Part shown: piece after piece, positions 37,163-45,703 of the stretch
Layout: each line of letters opens with the position of its first letter
How positions within the stretch are numbered: the first letter of the stretch is position 1
NCBI GenBank assembly: GCA_016222805.1
Contig: JACRQG010000032.1
Span: 124,001-188,000 of the forward strand
Source of the DNA: Verrucomicrobiota bacterium
GTDB lineage: Bacteria > Verrucomicrobiota > Verrucomicrobiia > Opitutales > Opitutaceae
Direction of reading: 5' to 3'
Length of the DNA stretch: 64,000 nucleotides
Program-made: the position numbers and the translations under genes
The notes under the pieces: generated by a model
The model's input: the letters and a program-made list of their open reading frames with translations, nothing else
Databases searched by the model: none
Told to the model about the DNA's origin: nothing

Positions 37163-39364
37163 TCAAGGAGACGTGGGAGGCTTGCCTTCGGCTGCTCCCG
37201 GAGGGATCGGCAGAGCAAAAGCCACCAACGCATCGTCACTCCTGGCGCCGAGTTTTCCTCCGCCGCAGGCGATCACGAGGAATTGGCGGCCATCAACGCT
37301 GTAGGTGGAGGGGGTCGCGAAGCCGGCGGCCGGCAGCGAGGCCTGCCACAACGGGCGACCGGTCCGGGCGTCAAAGGCGCGGAGCTTCTCGTCGCGCGTG
37401 GCGGCGATGAAGACCAGGCCGCTCGCCGTCACCACCGGGCCGCCGTAGTTGTCGGAGCCGGTGATAGGCACACCTTGGGCCGAGAGTTCCGGGTATTCGC
37501 CGAGCGGCACGCGCCAGCGATACTCGCCCGTGTTGAGGTCGATCGCATTGAGGGTGCCCCAGGGGGGCTTCACGTTCGGGTAGCCCTCGTCGTCGAGCCA
37601 GCGCCCGCCCCCGGCCCGCACATAGGGCACTTCGAAATAACCGGCCGGTGCACCGCTGGCCCCCGAAGGTGGCGCGGACTTCGCGTTGCGGGGGCGGCTG
37701 AGCCCCAGGAGAAAGTCCGCGACCTCCTCCCGCTGCGCCTTCGCAAGAAAAGAAAAAGCCGGCATGGATCCCTTGCCTTCCTGTAGGCGGCCGAGGACCT
37801 CCGCCCGCGGCATCCGGGCCGCGAGTTCCACGAGCGACGGAATGCCCTGTGGTACGTTTCCCGTGCGGTCGAGGCCATGGCAACCAGCGCAGTAGAGGGT
37901 GTAGGTGTTGCGGCCGAAGTCGTACGCCGAACCGCGGGCGGTCGCCTCGATCATCGGCAGGATCCAGGCCATGTCGCTGGCGTTGACGTAGAGGACGCCC
38001 TCCGGATCGGCGGCGGCCCCGCCCCACTCCGCGCCGCCGTCGAGACCGGGAACCAGCAGCGTTCCCTCCCGGCTGGGCGGCAGGTAAGGCACGGATGGGC
38101 GCAGGCGCGCGAATTGATCGAGGGCGGCCCGGTGGGCCGCTGGCGTGCGCGTGGTGAGATCCGCCGCCGTGATGGTCTGGCGGGCGAACGGGGCGGGTTT
38201 CAGCGGAAGCGGCTGCGTTGGCCAGGCTTGCTCGCCCGGGAGATCCGAGGAGGGGACCGCGGCTTCCTCGATCGGAAAGAGCGCCTCCCCCGTCTCGCGG
38301 TGAAAGACAAAGACGTGGCCGGATTTCGTGACTTGGGCGACGGCGGGAATCTCGCGGCCGTCGCGCCGGAGCGTGAGCAGTGTCGGCGGCGCGGGCAGAT
38401 CGCGGTCCCAGATGTCGTGGTGCGTGATCTGAAAATGCCACCGGCGCCGGCCGGTGCGGGCATCGAGGCACAGGAGGGTGTTGCCGAAGAGATTCTGACC
38501 GGCGCGGTTGCCGCCCCAATAGTCATAGGTGGGTGAACCCGTGGGCACGAACAGCAGGCCGCGGACAGGGTCGACCGCCATGCCGGCCCAGCAGTTTGCG
38601 CCGCCCGCATACCGCCAGGCTTCCGGAGGCCAGGTGTCGTGGCCGAACTCGCCCGGCCACGGGATGGTGCGGAAGGTCCAGACCACCTTGCCGGTGCGCA
38701 CGTCGAAGGCCCGGATATGCCCGGGGGCGGACGGGCCGGGGCCTTCGTTGGTGCGGATCGAGAGGAAGTAGAGGTTCTCGAACAGGGCGCCGGGCGTGGT
38801 CGAGGAATGCAGCGCCATCTTCGTCGGATCGCGGTCGAGCCCGAGGTTGAAATCGACGCGGCCACCATCGCCGAACGACGGGATCGGCCGCCCGGTGCTC
38901 GGATCCAGGGCGAAGAGGAAATGTCCGGCGGTGTGCAGCACGCGGCGTTCCTCGTGCTGCGACCAGAAGGTCACGCCGCGGCTGCGATTCGTGACGAGTT
39001 CGGCCCGCGGCCGCGCCTCCCCGCGGGCGGCGGCATCGGCGACCGGATCGAAGCGCCACACTTCGCGGCCGGACGCCGCCTCCAGCGCGATCAGCTTCGC
39101 GCCCGGCAGCGTGACGTACATCACCCGGCCCACGACGAGCGGGTTGCACTGCAATTCGGTGGTCTGGCCGGGCTTCACTTCGCCGGCCCGATAGGTCCAG
39201 GCCGGAACGAGCGTGTGGACATTGGCCGGCGTGATTTGCGCCAGCGTGGAATAATGGGTGCGACCTTCGTCGCCGAGATACGAGGTCCATCCCTGGTCCG
39301 CTTCAGCCGCGGAGACCGTGAAGGCCGCCACGACGGACGCGAGGAACTGCCGCCGGACGAGCAT
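37163..39364 (-). CDS. PQQ-dependent dehydrogenase with embedded cytochrome c site
   Basis: 733 residues. N-terminal RRQFLASVVAAFTVSAAEA resembles an export signal. The body is the eight-bladed quinoprotein propeller, with tryptophan-docking repeats such as TYRAGE, LIALEAASGREVWRFDP, FDVRTGKVVWTFRTIP and LDARTGRRRWHFQ. A haem-c motif CAGCH (about 490, near 37876-37890) lies in an insert of about 70 residues before the last propeller blades (IDLNTGEYRWRVPLGE, FDARTGRPLWQAS). It should oxidise an alcohol or sugar in the periplasm and pass electrons from PQQ to the haem. Likely co-transcribed with the upstream receptor (56 bp). Confidence 0.88.
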   Translation of the reverse strand: MLVRRQFLASVVAAFTVSAAEADQGWTSYLGDEGRTHYSTLAQITPANVHTLVPAWTYRAGEVKPGQTTELQCNPLVVGRVMYVTLPGAKLIALEAASGREVWRFDPVADAAARGEARPRAELVTNRSRGVTFWSQHEERRVLHTAGHFLFALDPSTGRPIPSFGDGGRVDFNLGLDRDPTKMALHSSTTPGALFENLYFLSIRTNEGPGPSAPGHIRAFDVRTGKVVWTFRTIPWPGEFGHDTWPPEAWRYAGGANCWAGMAVDPVRGLLFVPTGSPTYDYWGGNRAGQNLFGNTLLCLDARTGRRRWHFQITHHDIWDRDLPAPPTLLTLRRDGREIPAVAQVTKSGHVFVFHRETGEALFPIEEAAVPSSDLPGEQAWPTQPLPLKPAPFARQTITAADLTTRTPAAHRAALDQFARLRPSVPYLPPSREGTLLVPGLDGGAEWGGAAADPEGVLYVNASDMAWILPMIEATARGSAYDFGRNTYTLYCAGCHGLDRTGNVPQGIPSLVELAARMPRAEVLGRLQEGKGSMPAFSFLAKAQREEVADFLLGLSRPRNAKSAPPSGASGAPAGYFEVPYVRAGGGRWLDDEGYPNVKPPWGTLNAIDLNTGEYRWRVPLGEYPELSAQGVPITGSDNYGGPVVTASGLVFIAATRDEKLRAFDARTGRPLWQASLPAAGFATPSTYSVDGRQFLVIACGGGKLGARSDDALVAFALPIPPGAAEGKPPTSP

Positions 39365-39420
39365 CGTTGGCCAGCGGGACGAGGTCGTCCCGCCGACCGG
39401 ACGCCCGCGGGCCGCGGGCC

Positions 39421-42400
39421 TCAGAAGGTGCCTTTGATGCCGAAGGCCCACTGGACTCCGTAGGAGCGGGTCGTGCTGATCTTCGCGTAGGCGGGCGTCT
39501 GCGAGCCGTAGCGGAGATTGGTGTAGTGCACGTTGAAGATGTTGCGGCCGTTGGCGAAGAGGGAGATCTGCCGCTTGAACTGCCAGGTGAAGTTCAGATC
39601 GGTGGTCGTGCGTTTCTCCTCGTAGAGGCTGGCATCGGGCCCCTGGGCGGCGGAGGCGGCCTGCCGCTGCTCGCCGCGGCCGTTCCACTTGAGCATGAAG
39701 GTCACAGGATTCCGCGTGAGGGTGAAACCATAGTTGAAGCTCTCGGGGATGAACCGTGTGAAGGACGCGTTGCGGCTGCCGTAGAGTTTGAGCTTGGTGC
39801 CGTTGGCGAAGACCGAGAAGTGGCGGCCCCAACCCCCGAGGGGGGCGAGCGACTGCCGGATGCTGGCCTCGACGCCGTCGACGCGGGCATTGCCGCCGTT
39901 GACGGTCGTGCGCACCTCCCAGCCGACGTAGTTGGGATCGAGGCTGAGTTGCTCCAGCAGCGCCGGGGTGGCGGTGACCCCGGTGATGTTGTCGTGGAAA
40001 TTGCTGATCTGTTTCCGGTACGCGCCGAGGCTGAAGAGCCCGCCGCTGTCGGTGTAATACTCGGCGGACAGGTCGTAGTTGCGCGCAAGCCAGGGCTTGA
40101 GGTCCGGGTTGCCCACGATCAGGACGCCGGGATAGCTGCCCGGCGTCGGGTTGGCGGAGTTGTAGGTCTCGTTTTCGTCGATGGTGGCGTTGGGGATGAT
40201 GTTGGCGAAGTCGGCGCGACCGTAGGTGCGGGCGTAGGCGGCGCGGAGCAGGAAGTTCGAGGTGAGGTTGTACGTGAGATGGAGGCTTGGGTAGTAACCG
40301 TCGGTGGCGGTGTTCATCGTGCGTCCGAGTTCCTTGCGGATGAGCCTCAACTCCTCGAGAGAGCCGGCCGTGCCCGCCTCCGCCTTGCGGATCCGCGCGC
40401 CGGCGGCGTCGCGAGCAAAGGTACCGTTGGCGTTGCGCACGAAGGCCGCGTCGGGATCGGAGAGCGGGCCGGCGGCCTTGTCGTGGATCTTCTCGTAGCG
40501 GACGCCGGTGAGGACCAGTAGCTTGTTGTGGAAGAGGCGGGCCTCGCCCTGGGCGTAGAAGGCCGAGGTGATTTCCTTGAAGTTCTCGGTGCCGTTGATC
40601 CGGTTGGTCTCGGTGGTGATCTGATTGGCCAGGGTCTGTGTGAAGAGACCGGGGTTCTTGCCCCAGGCCTCGACCATGCGGTTCGGCGACGGCCAGGGAA
40701 TGTAGTCGTAGTCGAAGTACGTCCGCCGCGGGGTGTAGACCGTCATCGCATAAGGTGCGAGCGTGCGGTCGGTGCCGACGCCATTGTAGGTGTAGACGCG
40801 CGACTGGCGGCGGTGCTGGCGGTCCTGGGACTTGAGCTGGGTGCCGGCCTGCACTGCGGTCGGGACGCCCCGCACGCTGAAGGAGCGCTTCACACTGGCG
40901 TCGAGGCCCATGGTGTCGTCGCGGTGATCCCGGAGGACCCCGTCGGTGGCGGTGTTGAGCACGTAGTTGCGGAGATCGTTCAGATCCAGCGGGCGGTTGT
41001 TCTGGTCAAAGGCGGTGATCGATTTCGGGCCTTCGGGCGTGATGTCGTCGAAGTTCACCCGCACGCCGGTGGTGGTCGCGAGGGCCGAGGCGAAGGTGTT
41101 GAAGTGGCCCTTGCTCACGTGGCGCATCCAGGTTTTCGAATTCGAGGCGAAGCCGCTGGTATCGACGACCCAGCCGGCATTCTGCCAGCGCCAGCGCAGG
41201 TTGCTGCCGAGCGTCCGGGCGTCGATGTGCAGGAGATTGCTGGCGAAGACCGAGGTGCCGCGGCCGGTCGCGGAATGAGAGAACGTCTCGCCAAAGGTGA
41301 GCGGCACTCCGCCGGCGAGCGTCGAGGTGGCGTTGGTGCCGACGCTGGTGGTGCGGTTCACGTTGCCGTTGGTGTCGATGTAGTAGGTGGCCTGGAGACC
41401 GAAGCTGAGCACCGAGTGGGGCGTGACGCGCCAGTCGGCCTTGAGGCCGATCGAATTCCGTTCGTACCACTTGGGCGCATCGATGACCTGGTGCGACGCG
41501 AGATACGGCTTCGCCGGTGTCGCCCCGGTGCCGGCGGCGGTGCCGTTCCAGGTCGTGACCGTGTAATTCTGCTCGTTCCAGGCCTTGGAGTGCAGCGCGG
41601 TGAGGACGATGCCGAAGTCCTTCGTGATCGGCAGCGTGTAGTCGAAGTCGAACCCGGGATTCACGCGGCGCTCCCAGGTGTCGTACGGGAAGGGCTGTTT
41701 GTTGATCATCAGGCCATCGCTGCTGGCGGAGAGGAAGACGCGGTAGTTGAGCTGCGCGCGGCTGCGCTCGAAGGCGCTCTTGCTGACCATGTTCACCGAG
41801 CCGGAGATGCCGCTCGCCGGGTTGGCCGGGGTCGGCACCTTGGTCACCTCGATCCGGGAGATGTTGTTGATCGAGACCTGCATGAAGTCGAACTGCCGCG
41901 AGGTGGCATTGCGCGAGGCGTTGGCGAGGGTGGCGCCATCGCTGGTCACGTTGGTCATGTTGGGGTCGAAGCCGCGGACGGAGACGGCGAGCGGCATGAC
42001 GTCGGAATACTCCACGGTGATGCCCGGAAGGGACTTCATGAACTCGGCCACGTTGCCCTCGATCACGTCGCCGTAGGCGTCGGTCGCGACGACGTTCTTG
42101 ATGTTGGCGGCGAACCGCTGCTCGTTGGTGGCGAGGGCCTCGCCTTCGGTCAGCTTCGAGGTCGTGAGCACGAACGGATCCAACTTCACGGCCTTGCCCT
42201 GGTCGCCGTACAGCGCGCGGTTGGTGAGGGAAAAGTCGCGCTGCACGGTGCCGCCGGCGGGCACCTGAACCGGAATTCGCGACGGGTCGAGTCCCGAGTA
42301 GAGGGCGTCGAGCACGACCTGGCCGGCCGGGACGTTGGCCAGCAGGAAGAAACCGGTCTCATCGGTGAAAACGGTCAGCGCGGTGCCGGCCACGGTGATC

Positions 42401-42573
42401 CGGACGTTGTTGAGGTACTGGCCGGTGACCTCGTTTTGCACCCGGCCGGAGATCGTGCCGGTCGAGGTCTGGGCGGGCAGGAGCGAGGTGAGGTGTAGAC
42501 AAACGGTCACCACGAGGGCGGTGAGACCGGTGCGAAGGCGAACGACAGCAACAGTTGGGGCGGGTGGGTTCAT
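39421..42573 (-). CDS. TonB-dependent receptor with N-terminal carboxypeptidase-like domain
   Basis: 1050 residues from the ATG at 42573; signal peptide TGLTALVVTVCLHLTSLLPAQ. Domains: carboxypeptidase-regulatory-like (about 38-120, GTISGRVQNEVTGQYLNNVR), plug (about 150-280, NIKNVVATDAYGDV, PGITVEYSDV, GISGSVNMVSKSAFER) and a large barrel ending QWAFGIKGTF. It is a paralogue of the 2851-5973 receptor. It precedes the PQQ dehydrogenase on the same strand, so ligand and dehydrogenase substrate (or PQQ itself) may be linked. A weak hairpin with an A-run lies in its leader. Confidence 0.93.
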   Translation of the reverse strand: MNPPAPTVAVVRLRTGLTALVVTVCLHLTSLLPAQTSTGTISGRVQNEVTGQYLNNVRITVAGTALTVFTDETGFFLLANVPAGQVVLDALYSGLDPSRIPVQVPAGGTVQRDFSLTNRALYGDQGKAVKLDPFVLTTSKLTEGEALATNEQRFAANIKNVVATDAYGDVIEGNVAEFMKSLPGITVEYSDVMPLAVSVRGFDPNMTNVTSDGATLANASRNATSRQFDFMQVSINNISRIEVTKVPTPANPASGISGSVNMVSKSAFERSRAQLNYRVFLSASSDGLMINKQPFPYDTWERRVNPGFDFDYTLPITKDFGIVLTALHSKAWNEQNYTVTTWNGTAAGTGATPAKPYLASHQVIDAPKWYERNSIGLKADWRVTPHSVLSFGLQATYYIDTNGNVNRTTSVGTNATSTLAGGVPLTFGETFSHSATGRGTSVFASNLLHIDARTLGSNLRWRWQNAGWVVDTSGFASNSKTWMRHVSKGHFNTFASALATTTGVRVNFDDITPEGPKSITAFDQNNRPLDLNDLRNYVLNTATDGVLRDHRDDTMGLDASVKRSFSVRGVPTAVQAGTQLKSQDRQHRRQSRVYTYNGVGTDRTLAPYAMTVYTPRRTYFDYDYIPWPSPNRMVEAWGKNPGLFTQTLANQITTETNRINGTENFKEITSAFYAQGEARLFHNKLLVLTGVRYEKIHDKAAGPLSDPDAAFVRNANGTFARDAAGARIRKAEAGTAGSLEELRLIRKELGRTMNTATDGYYPSLHLTYNLTSNFLLRAAYARTYGRADFANIIPNATIDENETYNSANPTPGSYPGVLIVGNPDLKPWLARNYDLSAEYYTDSGGLFSLGAYRKQISNFHDNITGVTATPALLEQLSLDPNYVGWEVRTTVNGGNARVDGVEASIRQSLAPLGGWGRHFSVFANGTKLKLYGSRNASFTRFIPESFNYGFTLTRNPVTFMLKWNGRGEQRQAASAAQGPDASLYEEKRTTTDLNFTWQFKRQISLFANGRNIFNVHYTNLRYGSQTPAYAKISTTRSYGVQWAFGIKGTF

Positions 42574-42666
42574 GGGGTCTTGCGCCGGTGGGCGGAAGGA
42601 GAAAACAGCCGTGGGGGGCGGCCGGGGGGAGGACGGAACCAAGCAGAACCCACTGGAAGGGAAACC

Positions 42667-42689
42667 AAAAAAACCGCGGGGAGAGCGGT
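42667..42689 (-). terminator. Weak intrinsic terminator/attenuator in receptor leader
   Basis: On the minus strand ACCGC-7 nt-GCGGT is followed directly by seven T (seen as the A-run 42667-42673). It lies about 95 bp upstream of the receptor ATG with no minus-strand gene before it, so it might be an attenuator; the 5-bp stem is short. Confidence 0.35.
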
Positions 42690-42776
42690 CGTTTGTCAGG
42701 AGTGACAAGATCGGCGCAGGATGACCCAAGGGGTGCGGAGACGGCAGACTGTCGGCGCGTTAATCTGATCGGCGTC

Positions 42777-42926
42777 ATGTCGCGAAGCCTCAGCCATTCG
42801 TCCTCCAGCCGCCGCATCCCTCGCAGCGCCGAAGCGACAGCGACCGTGACAGGTCTTGTCATTGGCGCGGCCCTCCTGGCGGTGCTCGGGGTGGGCGTGT
42901 GGCTGGTGGTGCGGGGTTTGGTCTGA
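42777..42926 (+). CDS. Very small single-helix membrane protein
   Basis: 49 residues, unrecognised: a Ser/Arg-rich start (MSRSLSHSSSSRRIPRSAEA) and one hydrophobic helix (VTGLVIGAALLAVLGVGVWL). No strong ribosome site. The reading frame is short enough to be chance, but a clean helix right up to the stop argues for a real peptide. Confidence 0.4.
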   Translation: MSRSLSHSSSSRRIPRSAEATATVTGLVIGAALLAVLGVGVWLVVRGLV

Positions 42927-43153
42927 GCCGGGGCGGTCCGAAGCCGAATTTCGCCAACGATCGCGCACGAGTGGGCAACGGCTGCGGAGCGTAAGGTCGC
43001 CCTTTCTGGCAAAGTGACCAACTCAGCGCACTTGGCCGGTCGGCGAAAGCCGGCTGGTGGACCACATAACCGCTTCGCGGGAGTGAAGCGGCGGTGGTGG
43101 GGGCGCACCACTTTCTTATCATGGTCAGTCGAGACTACACACAGGAACTGGGA

Positions 43154-43312
43154 ATGGAGCCGCGCAGCAAACGCGTGCCGATGCCGATCGCCTTTGCGAT
43201 CATCGCCGTGCTGGGCGCGGTCATCTGGTACGGGGTGGCGCAGATCACGGCGCACTCGCCGCTGAGAAACCACGCGGAGGCGTCCGCCCCGGCCAAGCCG
43301 CCGGGCAAGTAG
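43154..43312 (+). CDS. Very small single-helix membrane protein
   Basis: 52 residues: MEPRSKRVPMPIAFAIIAVL, one membrane helix (IAFAIIAVLGAVIWYGVAQI) and a polar Ala/Pro/Lys tail ending AKPPGK. The ATG at 43154 has AGGA 7-8 nt upstream, better than the in-frame ATG at 43121. Function unknown. The 227 bp before it contain no other gene. Confidence 0.5.
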   Translation: MEPRSKRVPMPIAFAIIAVLGAVIWYGVAQITAHSPLRNHAEASAPAKPPGK

Positions 43313-43570
43313 GAGGGCCTGCGGAGCGGGTCCGCTTGATGGGCCGAAAAGGGCGAAAGAAGGCGAAAAGGGGCCGGAACGACGGTTGAAAAGGTCCGTC
43401 TTGGACGCGGAAGCCGCTGACTCAAGCCCTGGCGGCGAGTCGCACGCAGTCTTCCGGCGTCACCGCCTTCACGGGTGGCCGGCGAAAAAGGCTTCGTCGT
43501 TGTGCCTGCCGGCGGCCGGGGTGGAGCCGATCAGGTGAGAAGAGTCCGTCTCCACCGAGATTCCCGCCCT

Positions 43571-43597
43571 CCTGTAGGCGCGGCGACCCCGCCGCGC
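43571..43597. repeat. CCTGTAG + GCGCGGCG hairpin repeat, copy 1
   Basis: CCTGTAG is followed by GCGCGGCG (43578-43585), a 4-nt loop ACCC, and CGCCGCGC (43590-43597): an 8-bp perfect stem. Inverted copies of exactly this unit are at 48929-48954 and 50358-50383. Confidence 0.65.
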
Positions 43598-43715
43598 GGA
43601 GCAGGAATTGGGCGCCGGTTTGTCTGCTTCACTTGGTGTCTTCGCGCCGCGTGCACCAGGGGTTTGGCGGCGGGGATCTTGTCGGATTCGTAGCGCCTGG
43701 TGCTCAAACCGGAGG

Positions 43716-43746
43716 CTCACGCGAAGCCGCGAAGAGCGCGAAGGAG
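43716..43746. repeat. TCACGCGAAGCCGCGAAGAG boilerplate repeat
   Basis: The same purine-rich repeat (ACGCRAAGCCGCRAAG-type) recurs inverted at 50050-50078 and 50312-50340, and a shorter-period version at 2351-2385. Non-coding, intergenic only. Confidence 0.5.
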
Positions 43747-43797
43747 CAAGCGGGAAGTGATGAAGAGAGCGGGACGGAAGACGTGTGAGGGAGAGGC

Positions 43798-43845
43798 GAT
43801 CCCCTCTGGCAGAGGGGTGGCGCGCAGCGCCGGGGTGTGTTCCGG
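43798..43845 (-). repeat. ACACACCCCGGCG / CCCCTCTGCC-GAGGGG repeat, inverted copy
   Basis: Reverse complement of the unit found at 50162-50247 and 50401-50484: CCGGAACACACCCCGGCGC, then CCACCCCTCTGCCAGAGGGG with a 7-bp hairpin. Confidence 0.55.
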
Positions 43846-43892
43846 CCAGGGCGGGGCGAATCAGGCGAGAACCACCGTTTTTCCCAGCCACC

Positions 43893-44387
43893 TCAGTTTC
43901 CGCCCAACGTCCGGCGCAGCCGGGCCAGCGTGCGGGCGGCGCGAGCGCGGGTCAGGGCATGCTCCCAGATCCGCAACACGCGCCAGCCGGCGCGGTGCAG
44001 GAGACGATTCACCTCCCGATCGCGGCGGCGGTTGGCGAGGAGCTTCTTCCGCCAGAAGGCGGCGTTCTTCTTTGGCCAGGTGGCGTGGAGCGGGCAGCCG
44101 TGCCAGAAACAACCGTCGACAAACACGGCGAGTTTCGCGCGGGAAAAGACGAAGTCGGGCCGGCCTGGCAGGGTCGATCCGCGCCGCCAGCCGGTGAGAC
44201 CATGGGCCCGCAGCAGCGCGATCAGGCGCAATTCGGTGTCCCGGTTGCCCGCGCCGCGGATGCGGGCCATGACGGCGGAGCGTTTCGCCTTCGAGAAGAC
44301 ATCGCTGGGCGTCAGGCGGGCGGATGCAAGTTTGCCGGGTTTGCCAGGACGAGACCGGCCGTGGGGTCCTTTTCCCTCCTTCTTCAT
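43893..44387 (-). CDS. vsr: Very short patch repair endonuclease (Vsr)
   Basis: 164 residues. Nicks next to T:G mismatches arising from 5-methylcytosine deamination. Family motifs are present: RSAVMARIRGAGNRDTELRL, PGRPDFVFSRAKLAVFVDGC, FWHGCPLHATWPKKNAAFWR, KKLLANRRRDREVNRLL and GWRVLRIWEHAL; these include the catalytic Asp of FVDG and zinc-type Cys/His. The ATG at 44387 has AAAGG 8 nt upstream. Vsr genes usually sit beside a cytosine methyltransferase; none is visible here. A truncated second copy lies at 45106-45384. Confidence 0.9.
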   Translation of the reverse strand: MKKEGKGPHGRSRPGKPGKLASARLTPSDVFSKAKRSAVMARIRGAGNRDTELRLIALLRAHGLTGWRRGSTLPGRPDFVFSRAKLAVFVDGCFWHGCPLHATWPKKNAAFWRKKLLANRRRDREVNRLLHRAGWRVLRIWEHALTRARAARTLARLRRTLGGN

Positions 44388-44482
44388 GCCGTTCGCCTTT
44401 GGTGGATTCAACCGCGGGTGCCCTCACTGAGGGGGCAGGAAATAACTTCACTCGTTGGTACCGCCCTCCGGGCTCCGCGGTA

Positions 44483-44824
44483 TCAGGCGACCACCTCCAC
44501 CCGATCGGAAAAGACGCGGATCAGTTTTGCCTGAGGAAGCTGCCGTTCGATTTCGGGCCACCAGCGGGCGAGCGTGGCATGGTATTCGCGGCGCCCGAGA
44601 TTTCCGAAGCAAAGGTGCACCACCCAGGGCGGTGGCCGACGCACGATGATCCGGTCGGAGAAGTCGGCATCCTTGGTGACGATTGCCAGCTCGTACTCCA
44701 GCGCGAAGGCCCAGATTTAACTGTCGGTTGGACTGGGGCCGACGCTGGTTGCCGCGATCACGGGCAACTGCGGAGCGCACGTCAGCCGCGCCGGAACATT
44801 CTGGTCGAGCAGCCAGCCCCTCAT
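44483..44824 (-). pseudogene. DUF5615 (PIN-like) toxin with in-frame stop codon
   Basis: Read from the ATG at 44824, the frame gives MRGWLLDQNVPARL, SVGPSPTDS, then TAA (44717-44719), then continues in the same frame as IWAFALEYELAIVTKDADFS, PPPWVVHLCFGNLGR and RVFSDRVEVVA to a TGA at 44483. These are the landmarks of DUF5615 Mut7-C-like PIN toxins (LDxNxP, DxxIW, TKDxDF). A single change (probably GAA to TAA) explains the interruption. Its ATG overlaps the stop of the DUF433 antitoxin gene (ATGA), the normal toxin-antitoxin layout. Confidence 0.85.
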
Positions 44825-45045
44825 GCCACCTTCACGACGGAATAATGGTTGGCCATCAAGCGGGACGCATAATCGAGGCAGGCTTGCACATCCGCGCGGG
44901 TTAGCGCCGGATACTCCTCCAGCAGATCCTCGACCGAGTCACCGGCGGCCAGGAACTCCAGCACGGTTTGAACGGTAATCCGGGTACCCCGCACGATGGG
45001 ACGCCCATTGCAGACGTCGGGTTGAATCGTGATGCGGTCGGACAT
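44821..45045 (-). CDS. DUF433 antitoxin (VapB-like)
   Basis: 74 residues: ITIQPDVCNGRPIVRGTRIT, VQTVLEFLAAGDSVEDLLEE, YPALTRADVQACLDYASRLM. This is the small helical DUF433 family that pairs with DUF5615 toxins. It would neutralise the neighbouring PIN-like toxin and bind their promoter. Here the toxin is interrupted, so the antitoxin is probably a leftover or could now act alone. It overlaps the toxin start by 4 bp. Confidence 0.9.
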   Translation of the reverse strand: MSDRITIQPDVCNGRPIVRGTRITVQTVLEFLAAGDSVEDLLEEYPALTRADVQACLDYASRLMANHYSVVKVA

Positions 45046-45105
45046 GGCGGGAAGGTAACGCGTCGGGCGAGGATTCCAAGCGCCGAGTCGGGTCCCGATG
45101 ACTGC

Positions 45106-45384
45106 TCAACCGGTGACCCGCAGCCGCCGCAGGCGGGCGGCGGCGTGGGCCTTGGTCAGAGCGTGCTCCCAGATGCGCAACACCCGCCAGCCGGCGCGGC
45201 GGAGGAGGCGGTTGACCTCCCGGTCGCGGCGGCGGTTGGCGAGGAGCTTCTTCCGCCAGAAGGCGGCGTTCTGCTTCGGCCAGGTGGCGTGGAGCGGGCA
45301 GCCGTGCCAGAAACAGCCGTCGACGAAGACGGCGAGTTTCGCGCGGGGAAAAAGGAAGTCCGGCCGGTCTGGGTCGCTCAGTTG
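45106..45384 (-). pseudogene. 5'-truncated second copy of vsr
   Basis: The frame ending at the TGA 45106-45108 reads PDRPDFLFPRAKLAVFVDGC, FWHGCPLHATWPKQNAAFWR, KKLLANRRRDREVNRLLRRA, GWRVLRIWEHAL. It is nearly identical to the last 90 residues of the Vsr at 43893-44387, and the DNA is also very similar. Similarity stops at about 45375, right after the RPDF motif, where an in-frame stop and unrelated sequence follow. The catalytic Asp is kept but the N-terminal third is lost. Same orientation as the intact copy, with the toxin-antitoxin pair between them. Confidence 0.85.
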
Positions 45385-45703
45385 TCATTCGATCCAGCCG
45401 CTGCTCCAGCCAAGGTAGAGTTCCTGCGGAGCATCGGAGCCGCGGATACAGAAAGGGACACCCCAAAAGGGCCGGCCATATGGTGTCAGGTTTTTGTTTC
45501 TTGGGTCGGACCAAGGGATGGCGGTAATTCCCGAAACCCAAGAATCTGGCATCATCCAGTTTCTACGGACGGATGCGGATGAACACAGATTCGTCATGAG
45601 AAGAAGTCCCCTGGCGGTTGCCGGGCCTGAGGCAACCTGGGGTGCCGTGCTGAAAACGATCACGCCTTGCTTGGAAGCCACGTCGTGGTTGATCTCTTAG
45701 ATC
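45385..45703. other. Gene-free junction with inverted repeat, upstream of helicase
   Basis: About 320 bp without a recognised gene. It contains a 9-bp inverted repeat TTCTTGGGT (45498-45506) and ACCCAAGAA (45536-45544), and one arm of the CGGATG...GAACACAGAT repeat near 45572-45595. A 98-codon minus-strand frame crosses it but resembles nothing I know. Confidence 0.5.

Larger units (their letters stand above)
43313..43892. other. Gene-free repeat-rich stretch at the left edge of the accessory island
   Basis: 580 bp without a believable gene. It holds the perfect GC hairpin at 43578-43597, a boilerplate repeat GCTCACGCGAAGCCGCGAAG near 43716, and an inverted copy of the ACACACCCCGGCG repeat at 43798-43845. 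Open frames across it are made of these repeats. Confidence 0.6.

Noticed and set aside
45385-45681. 98-codon minus-strand frame between the vsr remnant and the helicase
   Set aside because: It crosses an inverted repeat and a dispersed-repeat arm, has no recognisable domain and no ribosome site.
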